From assembly GCF_000685295.1 (NCBI RefSeq), contig NZ_ARYL01000014.1:1-64000 (forward strand): a stretch of DNA of 64,000 nucleotides, read 5' to 3'. Source of the DNA: Hyphomonas oceanitis SCH89. GTDB lineage: Bacteria; Pseudomonadota; Alphaproteobacteria; Caulobacterales; Hyphomonadaceae. Positions 32,993 to 41,552 of this stretch are shown in pieces. The translations under genes and the position numbers were made by a program. Position 1 is the stretch's first letter. Every line of letters begins with the position of its first letter. The notes beneath the pieces are model-generated. The model made no database searches and was not told where the DNA came from. It saw only the letters and a list, made by a program, of their open reading frames with translations.

Positions 32993-33007
32993 TATCGACT
33001 ATCGATA
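32993..33007. promoter_or_regulatory. TATCGA-CTA-TCGATA inverted repeat upstream of PspB-like gene
   Basis: A perfect 6-3-6 inverted repeat ends 19 nt before the ATG of the PspB-like gene, next to its GGAGG site. It looks like a repressor operator, perhaps for a PadR- or similar winged-helix regulator; none is encoded nearby. Confidence 0.45.
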
Positions 33008-33026
33008 ATGCTTGGAGGCGCTTAAA

Positions 33027-33257
33027 ATGGATCCATTTCAGATGGTCGTCATCATCGTACTGATTTGTGTCGGTGCGGGCGTGCTCAAGAACTATTTCAA
33101 GATGAAACATAACCAGCAGGCCGATGCGGCGTCCGAAAAGGATGTGGCGCGCATGCAGTCCGAGATCGACCGGCTGAAAGAGCGCGTCCACGTGCTTGAG
33201 AAGATCGTCACCGACAATGACCGCCAGCTGGCTGAGGAAATCCGCAAACTCGCCTAG
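33027..33257 (+). CDS. PspB-like small membrane/coiled-coil protein
   Basis: A 76-aa protein with an N-terminal membrane helix (MDPFQMVVIIVLICVGAGVL) followed by a basic linker and a coiled coil (SEIDRLKERVHVLEKIVTDNDRQLAEEIRKL). The layout resembles PspB and related envelope-stress proteins, though direct homology is uncertain. A perfect GGAGG sits 8 nt before ATG. It stands alone between dut and the RDD gene, away from the main psp locus. Confidence 0.78.
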   Translation: MDPFQMVVIIVLICVGAGVLKNYFKMKHNQQADAASEKDVARMQSEIDRLKERVHVLEKIVTDNDRQLAEEIRKLA

Positions 33258-33352
33258 TCATTTCCTTAACACGGGGCGGAAAATTGCCCCCTTAGAGTCC
33301 ACCGGAACCTAAACTCCTGCGTGTATGGAGATGGCAAACGGAGGACAGCCGT

Positions 33353-33664
33353 ATGGCGACTTTTGGTAAAAAGAGAGCAGGCACAACAGGTGCGCCAAGC
33401 TTCGGCAAGCGCCCTGCGGTGACATCGTCGGCTGGCGTCTTCGGCGCGCCCGCACATCCCGCAGGTGATCTCAGCCCTGAGGCGCGGGCCTTTCTCGAAG
33501 CCGAGCGAGCATGCGGGGCCAAGCGGCGCCTGCCGCCTCAGCCTCCATTCCCATGCCATCCTACGCGGAGCCTCAATCCGGCCAGCCGCAAGGCAAGCCA
33601 GCCGGAAAGCCCGTTTTCGGCCGCCGCATCGCTGCGCGCATCATCGACGAGTTGCTCATCCTGA
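33353..33664 (+). pseudogene. N-terminal part of the RDD protein gene, out of frame with the RDD domain
   Basis: ATG here has a strong GGAGGA site and encodes a plausible N-terminus (MATFGKKRAGTTGAPSFGKR, then LSPEARAFLEAERA at about 40-53). Past about position 33511 the same frame turns into low-complexity sequence without family character, while the RDD membrane domain continues in the neighbouring frame. A single missing base near 33505-33511 would join the two. Either a real frameshift, a sequencing error or an unusual translation start is possible. Confidence 0.55.
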
Positions 33665-34089
33665 TTCCGGTCGGCATCATGTTCATGCCGTCTCTCACCA
33701 GCGCCATCAGCGCACTGGCCAGCGCAGACGTCGGCTCGCCCGAAGAGGCCCGCGCCAATATTGAAATACTGAAGTTTGGCGCCGTCTGCTTCCTGGCGCA
33801 GGCGCTCTACGGCACCCTGCTGGAAAGCTCAGGCATGCAGGCGACGATTGGCAAGCTCATGTTCGGCGCCGTCGTAACGGACCCAAACGGGCAGAAACCA
33901 GCCCTTGGCGCGGTCATCATGCGCAACACACTTGGCCGATTGATCGTGAACCTGATCCCGCTCTGTGGCGGTTATGCTGTCGGCCTGTTCCGGGCAGACC
34001 GGCGTTGCGTGCATGACCTCATCGGCAACACGATGGTGCGGGCTCGGGCGTCTTATGCCGCGCCGTCCTATTCGCAGGTCTTCGCCTAG
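33511..34089 (+). CDS. RDD-family membrane protein (probably lacks its original N-terminus)
   Basis: A 192-aa frame containing the RDD domain: FGRRIAARIIDELLILIPVGIMF (first helix with the conserved Arg and Asp), ALYGTLLESSGMQATIGKLMFGAVV and GRLIVNLIPLCGGYAVGLFRADRRCVHDLIGNTMV. Three membrane helices are expected. Function of RDD proteins varies; some are Na+/H+ antiporters, most are unknown. The ATG at 33511 has no good ribosome site; the true start is probably that at 33353 in another frame (see that entry). Confidence 0.8.
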   Translation: MRGQAAPAASASIPMPSYAEPQSGQPQGKPAGKPVFGRRIAARIIDELLILIPVGIMFMPSLTSAISALASADVGSPEEARANIEILKFGAVCFLAQALYGTLLESSGMQATIGKLMFGAVVTDPNGQKPALGAVIMRNTLGRLIVNLIPLCGGYAVGLFRADRRCVHDLIGNTMVRARASYAAPSYSQVFA

Positions 34090-34101
34090 GCGCAGCGCGT
34101 T

Positions 34102-35448
34102 TCAGATCAGGGCGCTGTCGTCGCGGGCAAACTTCGCCAGCAGATAGGCATCTGTATCTTCAATCGTCTCGAGCTTTCCGAAGGCGAACGCGTCACGGTC
34201 GAGCACAAGGTCACGCGGGCGCAGTTCGCGGCTGATCTCCAGCCCTTCCAGCGTCCGCGCGCGTGAGAAGGCGACATAGGCTTGCCCATGGGCAAACATG
34301 CCGCTGTCAAAGTCGATAAACACCTTGTCCAGCGTCAGGCCCTGCGCCTTGTGGATCGTCACGGCATAGGCAAGGCGTAGCGGCATCTGCTTGAACGTGC
34401 CGACGACTTCGCGCTTCACCTTCTTGGTCTCGGGCTCCAGATCGTAGCGGTATTTTTCCCAGGCTGACGGCTCGATCTCATAGGCTTTTCCGTCAATCGA
34501 GACGATGACGCCCTTGCCGGAAAAGCCTTCCACGATCGCCAGCGAGCCGTTGACCCAGCGCCCTTCCGGATCGTTGCGGATCAGCATGACGCGGGCGCCT
34601 TCCTTCAGCACGAGATCGGCTTCGGTCGGAAAGGCCTTCTCCTCGAACTGTCCCTGCACTTCAGCCGAGAAGGTTTTCGAGCGGGTCTTCAGGCCGTCAA
34701 GCCGAGCCTGGTTGATGCGGTTGGCATTGGCATTATTGGGTGTCAGCACGACATGCGTTTCGGACGCATCCACGGCGCTGCGCGACGACACGACACTGCG
34801 CAGCACGGCCTCGTCCATCGGCGTCACCTTGCCTGTGCGCAGCGCGCCCAGCAGCGCCAGAAAGCGCGGGTCTTCCTGCCGGAACACATGTTTCAGCGCC
34901 AGCAGGGCAAACTCGGCATCCTTGAACGCCGGCGCATTGAAGAAATAGCTGCCGCCATAACGGTCCTGCAGGATCGGTGCTTCGCTGTTCGAGACGACGG
35001 GCGGCAGCTGGTGCAGATCGCCCGACAGGATCATCCGAACACCGCCGAACGGGCGCTTCGACATCCGGTTCAGCTTGAGGCTGCGGTCGATGGCGTCCAG
35101 CATGTCCGCCCGCACCATCGAAATCTCGTCAATGATCACGGTTTCCACCGCCTTGATCAGCCGTGTCGAGCGCAGGCGCTTGATGTCGCCCGGCTCCACA
35201 AGGCGCGGTGGCAGCTTGAAGAAGGAATGGATTGTCTGCCCGCCGGCATTCATCGCCGCCACCCCGGTTGGTGCCAGCACGACGGCCTTGTCGCCCGCGC
35301 CAGCCAGGAACTTGCGCAGCATCGTCGTCTTGCCGGTTCCTGCGCGTCCGGTGAGGAACAGGTTGCCTTGGGCCCCGGCGCCGCTGGCCACCCATTTGGC
35401 GGGCGCGGCATAGAGGGTTTCAGGATCGTCGGAACGCGTCTCGGTCAT
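34102..35448 (-). CDS. PIF1-like SF1B DNA helicase
   Basis: A 448-aa ATPase. Walker A is LTGRAGTGKTTMLR near 32-45, then VVLAPTGVAAMNAGGQTIHSFF (motif Ia), VIIDEISMVRADMLDAID (Walker B), GDLHQLPPVV (motif III) and the C-terminal LAYAVTIHKAQGLTLDKV with YVAFSRARTLEGL. These are the motifs of Pif1/RecD-type 5'-3' helicases. Pif1-like enzymes unwind G-quadruplexes and stalled forks. Its 3' end faces the RDD gene. Complete length for a bacterial member. Confidence 0.92.
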   Translation of the reverse strand: MTETRSDDPETLYAAPAKWVASGAGAQGNLFLTGRAGTGKTTMLRKFLAGAGDKAVVLAPTGVAAMNAGGQTIHSFFKLPPRLVEPGDIKRLRSTRLIKAVETVIIDEISMVRADMLDAIDRSLKLNRMSKRPFGGVRMILSGDLHQLPPVVSNSEAPILQDRYGGSYFFNAPAFKDAEFALLALKHVFRQEDPRFLALLGALRTGKVTPMDEAVLRSVVSSRSAVDASETHVVLTPNNANANRINQARLDGLKTRSKTFSAEVQGQFEEKAFPTEADLVLKEGARVMLIRNDPEGRWVNGSLAIVEGFSGKGVIVSIDGKAYEIEPSAWEKYRYDLEPETKKVKREVVGTFKQMPLRLAYAVTIHKAQGLTLDKVFIDFDSGMFAHGQAYVAFSRARTLEGLEISRELRPRDLVLDRDAFAFGKLETIEDTDAYLLAKFARDDSALI

Positions 35449-35513
35449 CCCCCCGCTTAACGGGCTTTTTCCGCCATGGCGAGTGTCGCGGCCGCGTAAA
35501 GCCTGACACCGGC

Positions 35514-35542
35514 TTGACTCTGGAAAATTTGCAAACTACTTT
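35514..35542 (+). promoter_or_regulatory. Sigma-70-type promoter of the winged-helix operon
   Basis: TTGACT (35514-35519), a 17-nt spacer and TACTTT (35537-35542) give a good -35/-10 pair 32 nt before the first ATG. The -10 box overlaps the operator at 35538-35554. Confidence 0.6.
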
Positions 35543-35554
35543 GTATTTCAAAGT
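35538..35554. promoter_or_regulatory. ACTTTG-TATTT-CAAAGT operator
   Basis: A perfect 6-5-6 inverted repeat over the -10 box and start region of the promoter. Its position suits a repressor, most simply the winged-helix protein encoded as second gene of this operon (autoregulation, inferred). Confidence 0.65.
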
Positions 35555-35573
35555 TGATATCGGAGCCTTCCTC

Positions 35574-36197
35574 ATGAGCCATTCATCCCTCACCGACGAC
35601 CTATCCTATCTGCGAGACATGGCCGAAGCGGGCCAGAACGCGCCGCTGCTCGGCGGACGTTTCCTCAGCTGGTGGGGAGGCCTGACCACGCTCGCCTATC
35701 TCGGCCATTATGCCATTGCCGAAGGCATGTTCGGCCTGCAGCCGATCGCCTTCGCGTGGATGTGGGCAGCTTATGGCGTGCTGGGCTTCGGCGGCTTCAA
35801 GCTGCTCCAGCTGACCTTCCCGCTCAGCAAGCCGGGCGCAGCCTCTACCGGAAACCGCGTGTCGTCGCTTGTCTGGATGGGTGCAGGCATGATGCTTTTT
35901 GCCTTTTTCTCCGGTGCCATCTTGCGCTCAATTGCTGATGGCGGCGCCAGTGATGCCTTCGTCTGGTCCGTTCCGGTCGTGCTGGGCGCCTATGGCCTGT
36001 CACAGCTCACCTCGGGGCTCATATCCGGCAGCCGTGTCCTGACGCTGGCAGGGTGGGGCGCCATTGCCAGTGTTGCCGCCGCCGTCTTCCTCACGGGTAC
36101 GAACATGGTCTGGCTGCTTGGGGCGCTGGTCGCCGGACTGACGGTTTTCCTGCCCGGCATACTCCTGCTTCGCGGTGAACCGTCGGAGACTGTGTAA
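35574..36197 (+). CDS. Integral membrane protein co-transcribed with a winged-helix regulator
   Basis: A 207-aa protein with an N-terminal cytoplasmic segment (MSHSSLTDDLSYLRDMAEAGQ) and six predicted membrane helices, at about 35-50, 56-75, 90-115, 120-140, 145-165 and 170-190. No named family recognised. The start ATG follows CGGAG. It lies 6 nt before the regulator gene, so both are made from one mRNA and probably act together, e.g. as a membrane protein whose production is controlled by the partner repressor. Confidence 0.82.
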   Translation: MSHSSLTDDLSYLRDMAEAGQNAPLLGGRFLSWWGGLTTLAYLGHYAIAEGMFGLQPIAFAWMWAAYGVLGFGGFKLLQLTFPLSKPGAASTGNRVSSLVWMGAGMMLFAFFSGAILRSIADGGASDAFVWSVPVVLGAYGLSQLTSGLISGSRVLTLAGWGAIASVAAAVFLTGTNMVWLLGALVAGLTVFLPGILLLRGEPSETV

Positions 36198-36203
36198 GCC
36201 GCC

Positions 36204-36515
36204 ATGGCCAGCGAAAACCCCTTCGACCACAATGATATCGACGATGTCATCCATGGCCGCCTCAGGCTTGGCATCATGGCCTATCTCACCTCCGTCAGTC
36301 CTGCCATCTTCGGTGAGCTGAAGGACAAGGTCGGCGCCACCGACGGCAATCTCTCCACCCATCTGCGCAAGCTGGAAGAGGCGGGCTATGTCCGCATAGA
36401 GAAGCGCTTCGTCGGCAAGCGGCCCCAGACGCGCGTGTTCCTCACTGAAGAAGGCCGTGCAGGCTGGGTGGCCTGGCTGGACCGAATGCAGGCCCTCATG
36501 CGAGCCGCCGAATAG
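36204..36515 (+). CDS. Winged-helix transcriptional regulator (MarR/ArsR-like)
   Basis: A 103-aa single-domain winged helix. VIHGRLRLGIMAYLTSVSPAIFGELKDKVGATDGNLSTHLRKLEEAGYVRIEKRFVGKRPQTRVFLTEEGRAGW carries the recognition helix (DGNLSTHLRKLEEAG) and the wing. Proteins of this HTH_27-like type are small dimeric repressors lacking a ligand domain. It is the second gene of an operon with the membrane protein at 35574 and may bind the inverted repeat in their promoter. Confidence 0.9.
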   Translation: MASENPFDHNDIDDVIHGRLRLGIMAYLTSVSPAIFGELKDKVGATDGNLSTHLRKLEEAGYVRIEKRFVGKRPQTRVFLTEEGRAGWVAWLDRMQALMRAAE

Positions 36516-36518
36516 GTT

Positions 36519-36965
36519 TCAGGGGCTGATCAGCCTCACTTGCTGGCCGGGCCGCAAGGGCCGCGCATCGGCGACGACCTGCCAGCCCATATGCTCATAG
36601 GCTTTGCGCGCACCTGTATTCTGCGCATCCACGTCCAGCGTCAGCGGTTTTCCCGCCTCGCTCTGCGCCACATCCAGAAGGCCGCGTCCCACACCGCAAA
36701 GCCGCCAGTCGTCATGCACGAAGAGGTGGTCCACATACCCGGTCGAGACATTGAGTGTCAGGAATCCGATAATACCTGCCGAGCGCTCTTCCGCCACCAG
36801 CACGCGGGCATTCGCAAAGGCGTTCTGCAGGACCGGCAGGTAGGCCTGCCATTCGCCCCGCCATGGAAACGCGCGCAGGCAATCACGAAAGATACGCAGG
36901 CACGCGATCCGGTCGTTCCGTGTGAACGGCCTGATGCTCCATCCGGCTCCGGCATGTATGTACAT
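36519..36965 (-). CDS. GNAT-family N-acetyltransferase
   Basis: A 148-aa GNAT protein with WSIRPFTRNDRIACLRIFRDC at the start, YVDHLFVHDDWRLCGVGRGLLDVAQ (acetyl-CoA loop) near 77-100 and LDVDAQNTGARKAYEHMGWQVV at the end. It converges with the winged-helix gene and nearly touches it (3 nt apart). Ribosome site poor, start uncertain. Substrate unknown. Confidence 0.85.
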   Translation of the reverse strand: MYIHAGAGWSIRPFTRNDRIACLRIFRDCLRAFPWRGEWQAYLPVLQNAFANARVLVAEERSAGIIGFLTLNVSTGYVDHLFVHDDWRLCGVGRGLLDVAQSEAGKPLTLDVDAQNTGARKAYEHMGWQVVADARPLRPGQQVRLISP

Positions 36966-37021
36966 GCGGGGCAGGGTAAGCGGGCGTCGATAGATCGTCC
37001 AGCCGCAAGCGCCTGCTTTAA

Positions 37022-38239
37022 TCAGTCAGCGGTGCACGGGGTAAGCTGCAGGCCGCCGCTGCCGTTTATGGCTTGCATCAGACCCATCGACACGAAATTC
37101 GTGAAATAGGTTTCAGTGATCGCCGCCTTGGCTTCTTCTGTCGCTGCCGCTTTTTCGGATGCAGGCAGACTGTCAATCAGGGCAACCTGCGCCGCATAGA
37201 GGTCGGTCACGTCCCCGGCGCCGATCCGCGCATCTTCTTCGCTCCACTCTCCACCATCCTGAGCCAGGACAAAGTAGCGCTCATCGCCTGTCAAATCCAT
37301 CGTGTTGAGGTACAGGAGGATCCAGCCGACCCGCTCAGGTTTTCCGAGCCTGAATTTCTCGACGAAAGCGACTGTATCCGTCGAACTGCCGAAAGTATCT
37401 TCCCGCGTGACGGAGTGAATTTTCGCGTCGCCATATTTCAGGGCCAGCGTGTCGAGTGTGCAGGTCTCGTCACCGATCACCCGGAACTGCGTGACGTCGC
37501 CGATGGCCGCCGCCGCTGCCTGCTTTTCCTTGATCTTCTCGGCGGCCACCGCCTTGCCGAAGGCTTCGGTCACTTCGATCATGACCTTCACGGTTGGCGC
37601 ACTACCTTCCAGTTCGGCAGGCACGGGCCGGCAGCGGTCGACATTTGACGCCCGCTCCCGGCAGGCCAGCCCCTGGGTCTTGTCGGCCAGTGTCTCAAGC
37701 GGGTTTGCGGCTTCGTAATAGCCGTAGCCCTTGAATTCCTTGATATGCGCGATCTCCTTGTCGAGCGCCGCGCGTTCCTCGGGCGTATAGTGAAACACCT
37801 CGCCCCAGCGCAGGCTTCCCAGCACATCGACATGCGCAATCATGCGCCAGTACTGGTCCATCACAAACATGGTGATCTGGTGCTGTTGCGGCAGATCCGA
37901 TCCGTCAGCCTGCTTGCAGGCCATCTCGGTGACACTGGCCGTCGCTTGCGCCACTGCGGTGTCTACCTGTCCGCGAACGTCCGGTGGCACCATGGCCTTC
38001 AGGTCTGCTGCCTTCATGGCCAGCATGGATTCCGATGCCAAAACATTGATCGGATATGTCCAGTTGCACTTCTTCGCCGCGGCCGTGATCTGCGCCACGT
38101 TCGACAGTTCTGCGAGGATCGCATTGGGATTGGGCGCCGCAGGTGCGGGCGCGCGCGGGTCCGCCCCCTGCGCCAAGGCAGGCATTCCCAGCAGGGCAAG
38201 GCACAGGGCCGCCCCCGTCAATTTCATGCACCGGATCAT
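37022..38239 (-). CDS. Exported protein of unknown function, 405 aa
   Basis: A large periplasmic protein: signal peptide ending LLGMPALAQG (about residue 25), a Pro/Ala linker, then a mostly helical body containing AVAQATASVTEMACKQADG, MFVMDQYWRMIAHVD and WGEVFHYTPEERAALDKEIAHIKEFKGYGYYEA, and a C-terminal part with paired cysteines (CRERASNVDRC, DETCTLDT, LTPCTAD) that may form disulfides. No domain I can name. GGGGGACGT lies before the ATG. Next to lpdA but separately oriented with an 80-nt gap. Confidence 0.82.
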   Translation of the reverse strand: MIRCMKLTGAALCLALLGMPALAQGADPRAPAPAAPNPNAILAELSNVAQITAAAKKCNWTYPINVLASESMLAMKAADLKAMVPPDVRGQVDTAVAQATASVTEMACKQADGSDLPQQHQITMFVMDQYWRMIAHVDVLGSLRWGEVFHYTPEERAALDKEIAHIKEFKGYGYYEAANPLETLADKTQGLACRERASNVDRCRPVPAELEGSAPTVKVMIEVTEAFGKAVAAEKIKEKQAAAAAIGDVTQFRVIGDETCTLDTLALKYGDAKIHSVTREDTFGSSTDTVAFVEKFRLGKPERVGWILLYLNTMDLTGDERYFVLAQDGGEWSEEDARIGAGDVTDLYAAQVALIDSLPASEKAAATEEAKAAITETYFTNFVSMGLMQAINGSGGLQLTPCTAD

Positions 38240-38323
38240 TGAGACGTCCCCCTGAACTCACTCAGGGTTTAGTCTATTCCTGCTTTTGGCCTGCGCGCAA
38301 ACACCCCCAGGGGGGATGCCTGC

Positions 38324-39730
38324 CTACATTTGCATCGTCCAGCCTTCGACGCCCATGGCTGCCTGACGAACAGCTTCCGACAGGGTCGGGTGGGCGTGAG
38401 AGGTGCGGGCGACGTCTTCCGAAGCCGCACCGAATTCCATGGCGACGCAGATTTCCGCAATCATCTCGCCAACACCGACGCCGATCATGTGGGCGCCGAG
38501 AATCTTGTCCGTGCCTTTTTCCGCGAGGATTTTCACGAAGCCGACGGTCTCGTGGTTCGTGCGTGCGCGGGAGTTGGCCATGAAGGGGAACTTGCCCTTC
38601 ACATACTCGACGCCAGCGGCCTTCAGCTCTTCCTCGTTCTTGCCGACCCAGGCGATTTCCGGGTTCGTGTAAACGACGCTCGGCACGAGATTATAGTCGA
38701 CATGGCCCGCCTTGCCGGCGATCAGCTCGGCGACAGCCGCGCCGTCATCCTCTGCCTTGTGCGCCAGCATGGGTCCCGGGATGCAGTCACCGACAGCCCA
38801 GACGCCGTCTGCCACCTTGAAATGGCCGTCGACGGGCTGGATCACGCCGCGCTTGTCCGGTGTCACGCCAATGTTTTCGAGGCCGAGGCCCTCGGTATAG
38901 GCTTTGCGGCCGACCGCGAGGATCACCACATCGGCGTCCAGCGTTTCCGAATCGCCGCCCTTGGCGGGTTCCATTGTGAGTTTCAGTTTGCTCTTCAGCT
39001 TTTCAACGCCCGTCACTTTCATGCCGAGGCGGAAATCGAGGCCCTGTTTCTTGAAGACTTTCTGCGCTTCCTTGGCTACTTCAGCGTCAGCTGGCGGCAG
39101 GATACGGTCGAGATATTCCACAACTGTCACTTCCGAGCCAAGGCGGGCCCAGACAGAGCCCATCTCAAGGCCGATCACGCCAGCGCCGATCAGGATCAGG
39201 CGTTTCGGCACGGAGGTCAGCGACAGGGCGCCCGTATTCGTCACAACGCGCTCTTCGTCGACTTCGATGCCCGGCAGGCCGGTTGGCTCGGATCCCGTCG
39301 CGATCACGATATTCTTCGCGTCCAGCGTCTGGGTCTTGCCGTCGAGGCCGGTGACTTCGACCTTGCCCTTGCCGGTGATCTTTCCGAAGCCCTTGATATA
39401 GTCGACCTTGTTTTTCTTCAGCAGGAACTCGACACCCTTGGTCAGGCCGTCAACGGCCTCTTCCTTCTGGCTCATCATCTGGGCCAGATCGAGTTCAAGC
39501 TTGCCGACCTTGATGCCCATGCCGGCAAAGTCGTTCTGGGCCGACGCATACATCTGCGACGCATGGAGCAGCGCCTTGGACGGAATGCAGCCGACATTGA
39601 GGCATGTGCCGCCAAGTTTGCCGCGCGATTCGATACAAGCGGTCTTCAGACCAAGCTGTCCGGCACGGATGGCGCAATTGTAGCCGCCGGGTCCGCCGCC
39701 GATAATGACGACATCATAGGTCTCTGACAT
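38324..39730 (-). CDS. lpdA: Dihydrolipoyl dehydrogenase (E3)
   Basis: A 468-aa pyridine-nucleotide disulfide oxidoreductase. FAD motif VVIIGGGPGGYNCAIRAGQLG at the N-terminus; redox-active disulfide Cys43/Cys48 in GGTCLNVGCIPSKAL; NAD motif LILIGAGVIGLEMGSVWARLG; and the C-terminal HAHPTLSEAVRQAA supplying the catalytic His-Glu pair. It reoxidises lipoyl groups of 2-oxo acid dehydrogenases and the glycine cleavage system. No sucA or pdh genes are adjacent here. Confidence 0.97.
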   Translation of the reverse strand: MSETYDVVIIGGGPGGYNCAIRAGQLGLKTACIESRGKLGGTCLNVGCIPSKALLHASQMYASAQNDFAGMGIKVGKLELDLAQMMSQKEEAVDGLTKGVEFLLKKNKVDYIKGFGKITGKGKVEVTGLDGKTQTLDAKNIVIATGSEPTGLPGIEVDEERVVTNTGALSLTSVPKRLILIGAGVIGLEMGSVWARLGSEVTVVEYLDRILPPADAEVAKEAQKVFKKQGLDFRLGMKVTGVEKLKSKLKLTMEPAKGGDSETLDADVVILAVGRKAYTEGLGLENIGVTPDKRGVIQPVDGHFKVADGVWAVGDCIPGPMLAHKAEDDGAAVAELIAGKAGHVDYNLVPSVVYTNPEIAWVGKNEEELKAAGVEYVKGKFPFMANSRARTNHETVGFVKILAEKGTDKILGAHMIGVGVGEMIAEICVAMEFGAASEDVARTSHAHPTLSEAVRQAAMGVEGWTMQM

Positions 39731-39821
39731 GGGAATTCTGCCTTGCTGAAAGGGCCTCTAGGGCGAGAGCCTGCAACCTAGGCATTTTGGCTCTGAAATC
39801 AATGCGACCTCTGACGCTAGG

Positions 39822-40193
39822 TCAGGCTTTTCGTCGCTTGATCACACAAAGGGCAGCCGTGAGAGCAATCAGGACGACCGAGACCACGGCCTCGTCGGCC
39901 CACAGGCGCGACGCGGTGCCTGTGGCCGCCATCATGATGGGCAACAAGGCGAAAAGCACCGTGCCAATTGCGGCAAGCCAGGCACCGCCGGGGCGCTGGG
40001 CAACAGCGACAAGTGCACCGAGCAAAACCAAGCAGGCTGCGACGATACGGACCAGGCTGGTTGGCGGCTGCAGCAGGGCATCGCTGAGCGGGCTGCCACG
40101 GCTTGTGATCATCATCACGGCGGAAAGGCCCTGCCACAGCAGCCAGCCAGAGAGGAAAGCCAGAGCGACCCCGACCAGGATTCGAATATTCAT
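39822..40193 (-). CDS. Small four-helix membrane protein
   Basis: A 123-aa protein with about four hydrophobic helices (residues 5-25, 47-65, 73-93 and 103-118) and a basic C-terminus CVIKRRKA. GGGAGGG precedes ATG. Not a family I recognise. It is the first of three unrelated membrane proteins in this stretch (39.8-41.5 kb), all on the minus strand. Confidence 0.75.
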   Translation of the reverse strand: MNIRILVGVALAFLSGWLLWQGLSAVMMITSRGSPLSDALLQPPTSLVRIVAACLVLLGALVAVAQRPGGAWLAAIGTVLFALLPIMMAATGTASRLWADEAVVSVVLIALTAALCVIKRRKA

Positions 40194-40266
40194 TGCAGTG
40201 CCCTCCCAAGCTCCCGGAACAAGCTATGGCGAAGCCGCTCGGCTCGCAATCAGAAACAGGTTCACC

Positions 40267-40908
40267 CTAGAACAGGCGGATGGTGATCGGCCGGTTCTGC
40301 TTGGCATGCATGCGTCGACCATGGGCGGCAAAGCTGGCGCGCTGGCGGGCGATGGCGGCGGGAACGAAGGTCGGCTTGGGAGCCGCCGGGCGTTTGCGAA
40401 CGGGCTCTGCCTGCGGCTCCGGTGCCGGGGCAACGGCCACGGGTTGCGCGGCGGGGGCAGGGGCCGGCTCGGCCAGCGGCACCCGAACGGGCTTGCGCTT
40501 GCGCAATTCATAGACAGCGCTCAGCAGCAGCAGCGCGCCAATCCCTGCACCTGCCACGGCGCCTTCGGCAGGCGTCGGGTCGTTCCACCAGCCATCCGAA
40601 AACCGGACGAGATAGACGGTCGGGAAACCCGCCGCGAGGCCCATGATATACCAGAGCACACCGCCCGGGCGTCGCCCGGCAATCATCGCGGCAGAGGCAT
40701 AGAAGCAGAGCGCGGCGAGCAAATAGGGCGCGCCATAGGCAATTCCGAGCGCGCGCCAGTCGACGGCTTCCAGCCCTGCGGCCACATCGTCATGCACGAT
40801 CCAGCTGACCATCATCATGATCGAGGGCCAGCGCACAGCTGTCAGCGCGCCGAACGCGAAGGCGATGGCATAGACAGCTATCAACGAGGCGATGAGCTTG
40901 CGGAGCAT
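40267..40908 (-). CDS. Membrane protein with Pro/Ala-rich basic tail
   Basis: A 213-aa protein. About four helices occupy residues 1-125 (LIASLIAVYAIAFAFGALTAV, ALGIAYGAPYLLAALCFYASAAMI, GVLWYIMGLAAGFPTVYLV and AVAGAGIGALLLLSAVYEL). A tail of about 80 residues rich in Pro, Ala and basic residues follows, probably cytoplasmic. The ATG is chosen over an in-frame TTG two codons upstream. Function unknown. Confidence 0.75.
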   Translation of the reverse strand: MLRKLIASLIAVYAIAFAFGALTAVRWPSIMMMVSWIVHDDVAAGLEAVDWRALGIAYGAPYLLAALCFYASAAMIAGRRPGGVLWYIMGLAAGFPTVYLVRFSDGWWNDPTPAEGAVAGAGIGALLLLSAVYELRKRKPVRVPLAEPAPAPAAQPVAVAPAPEPQAEPVRKRPAAPKPTFVPAAIARQRASFAAHGRRMHAKQNRPITIRLF

Positions 40909-40987
40909 CCCCAATCGCTAACACGCGCACGGTATATGCCCGCTGAACACGATGTTGCAAATTTGATCGATTTCGCCCGTTTCGGCC

Positions 40988-41437
40988 CTAAAGCTTGATG
41001 ATCAGCGCGGGCACCGCCATCACCGCTGCCTGCAGCAATGCAGTCATGAACAGGCCGTCGCGGGTCGAACGCAGCTGCCAGGCAAGGAATGTCAGCGAAT
41101 AGATGAAATAAGGCCAGGCAAAGATCAGTCCGGTCTGGGGTCCGGCCAGAAGCGCGAACACGAACGTGAAGCAAAGCGCCGACCAGCCCGCCGCGTGCCA
41201 ATAAGTCGGGGTCGCCCGCCGCGTCATCGACAGGATGAACCAGAGCGCCAGCGTGGAGACGACAGGCCAGATAACGAGCAGGCCGAACAGCGGCGGCTCG
41301 CCCTGTTCATCTGATTGCGCTGAGGGTGCGTTTGGAAACAGAATGGCCACCAGCGTCAGCATCACCACGCTACCGACGATGACGGCCCCCAGCGCCTGCG
41401 CCAGATAGACGACGCGCGACTTGTCGGTCTGCGTCAT
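40988..41437 (-). CDS. Membrane protein, about four helices
   Basis: A 149-aa hydrophobic protein beginning MTQTDKSRVVYLAQALGAVIVGSVVML, with further helices near 50-68, 80-100 and 110-145. No family identified. The start has only a weak ribosome site; a longer frame of 173 codons reaches back through an implausible N-terminus. Third of three minus-strand membrane proteins in a row. Confidence 0.7.
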   Translation of the reverse strand: MTQTDKSRVVYLAQALGAVIVGSVVMLTLVAILFPNAPSAQSDEQGEPPLFGLLVIWPVVSTLALWFILSMTRRATPTYWHAAGWSALCFTFVFALLAGPQTGLIFAWPYFIYSLTFLAWQLRSTRDGLFMTALLQAAVMAVPALIIKL

Positions 41438-41552
41438 GAAATTCAGGTATTTCAGCGGTCCCGGTCCCACAAAGCCCCCCCTTTGCCTGTGTGCTCCGTC
41501 AAGGAACACACAGGTCTATAAGGGAAGAGGCGCGGCCTCGCTACAAATGGGT

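Noticed and set aside
33273-33290. GGGGC...GCCCC hairpin after the PspB-like gene
   Set aside because: Only 5 bp and no clear T run; not reliable as a terminator.
38330-39727. Plus-strand frame of 465 codons over lpdA
   Set aside because: Complete antisense shadow of lpdA, a common effect of high third-position GC.
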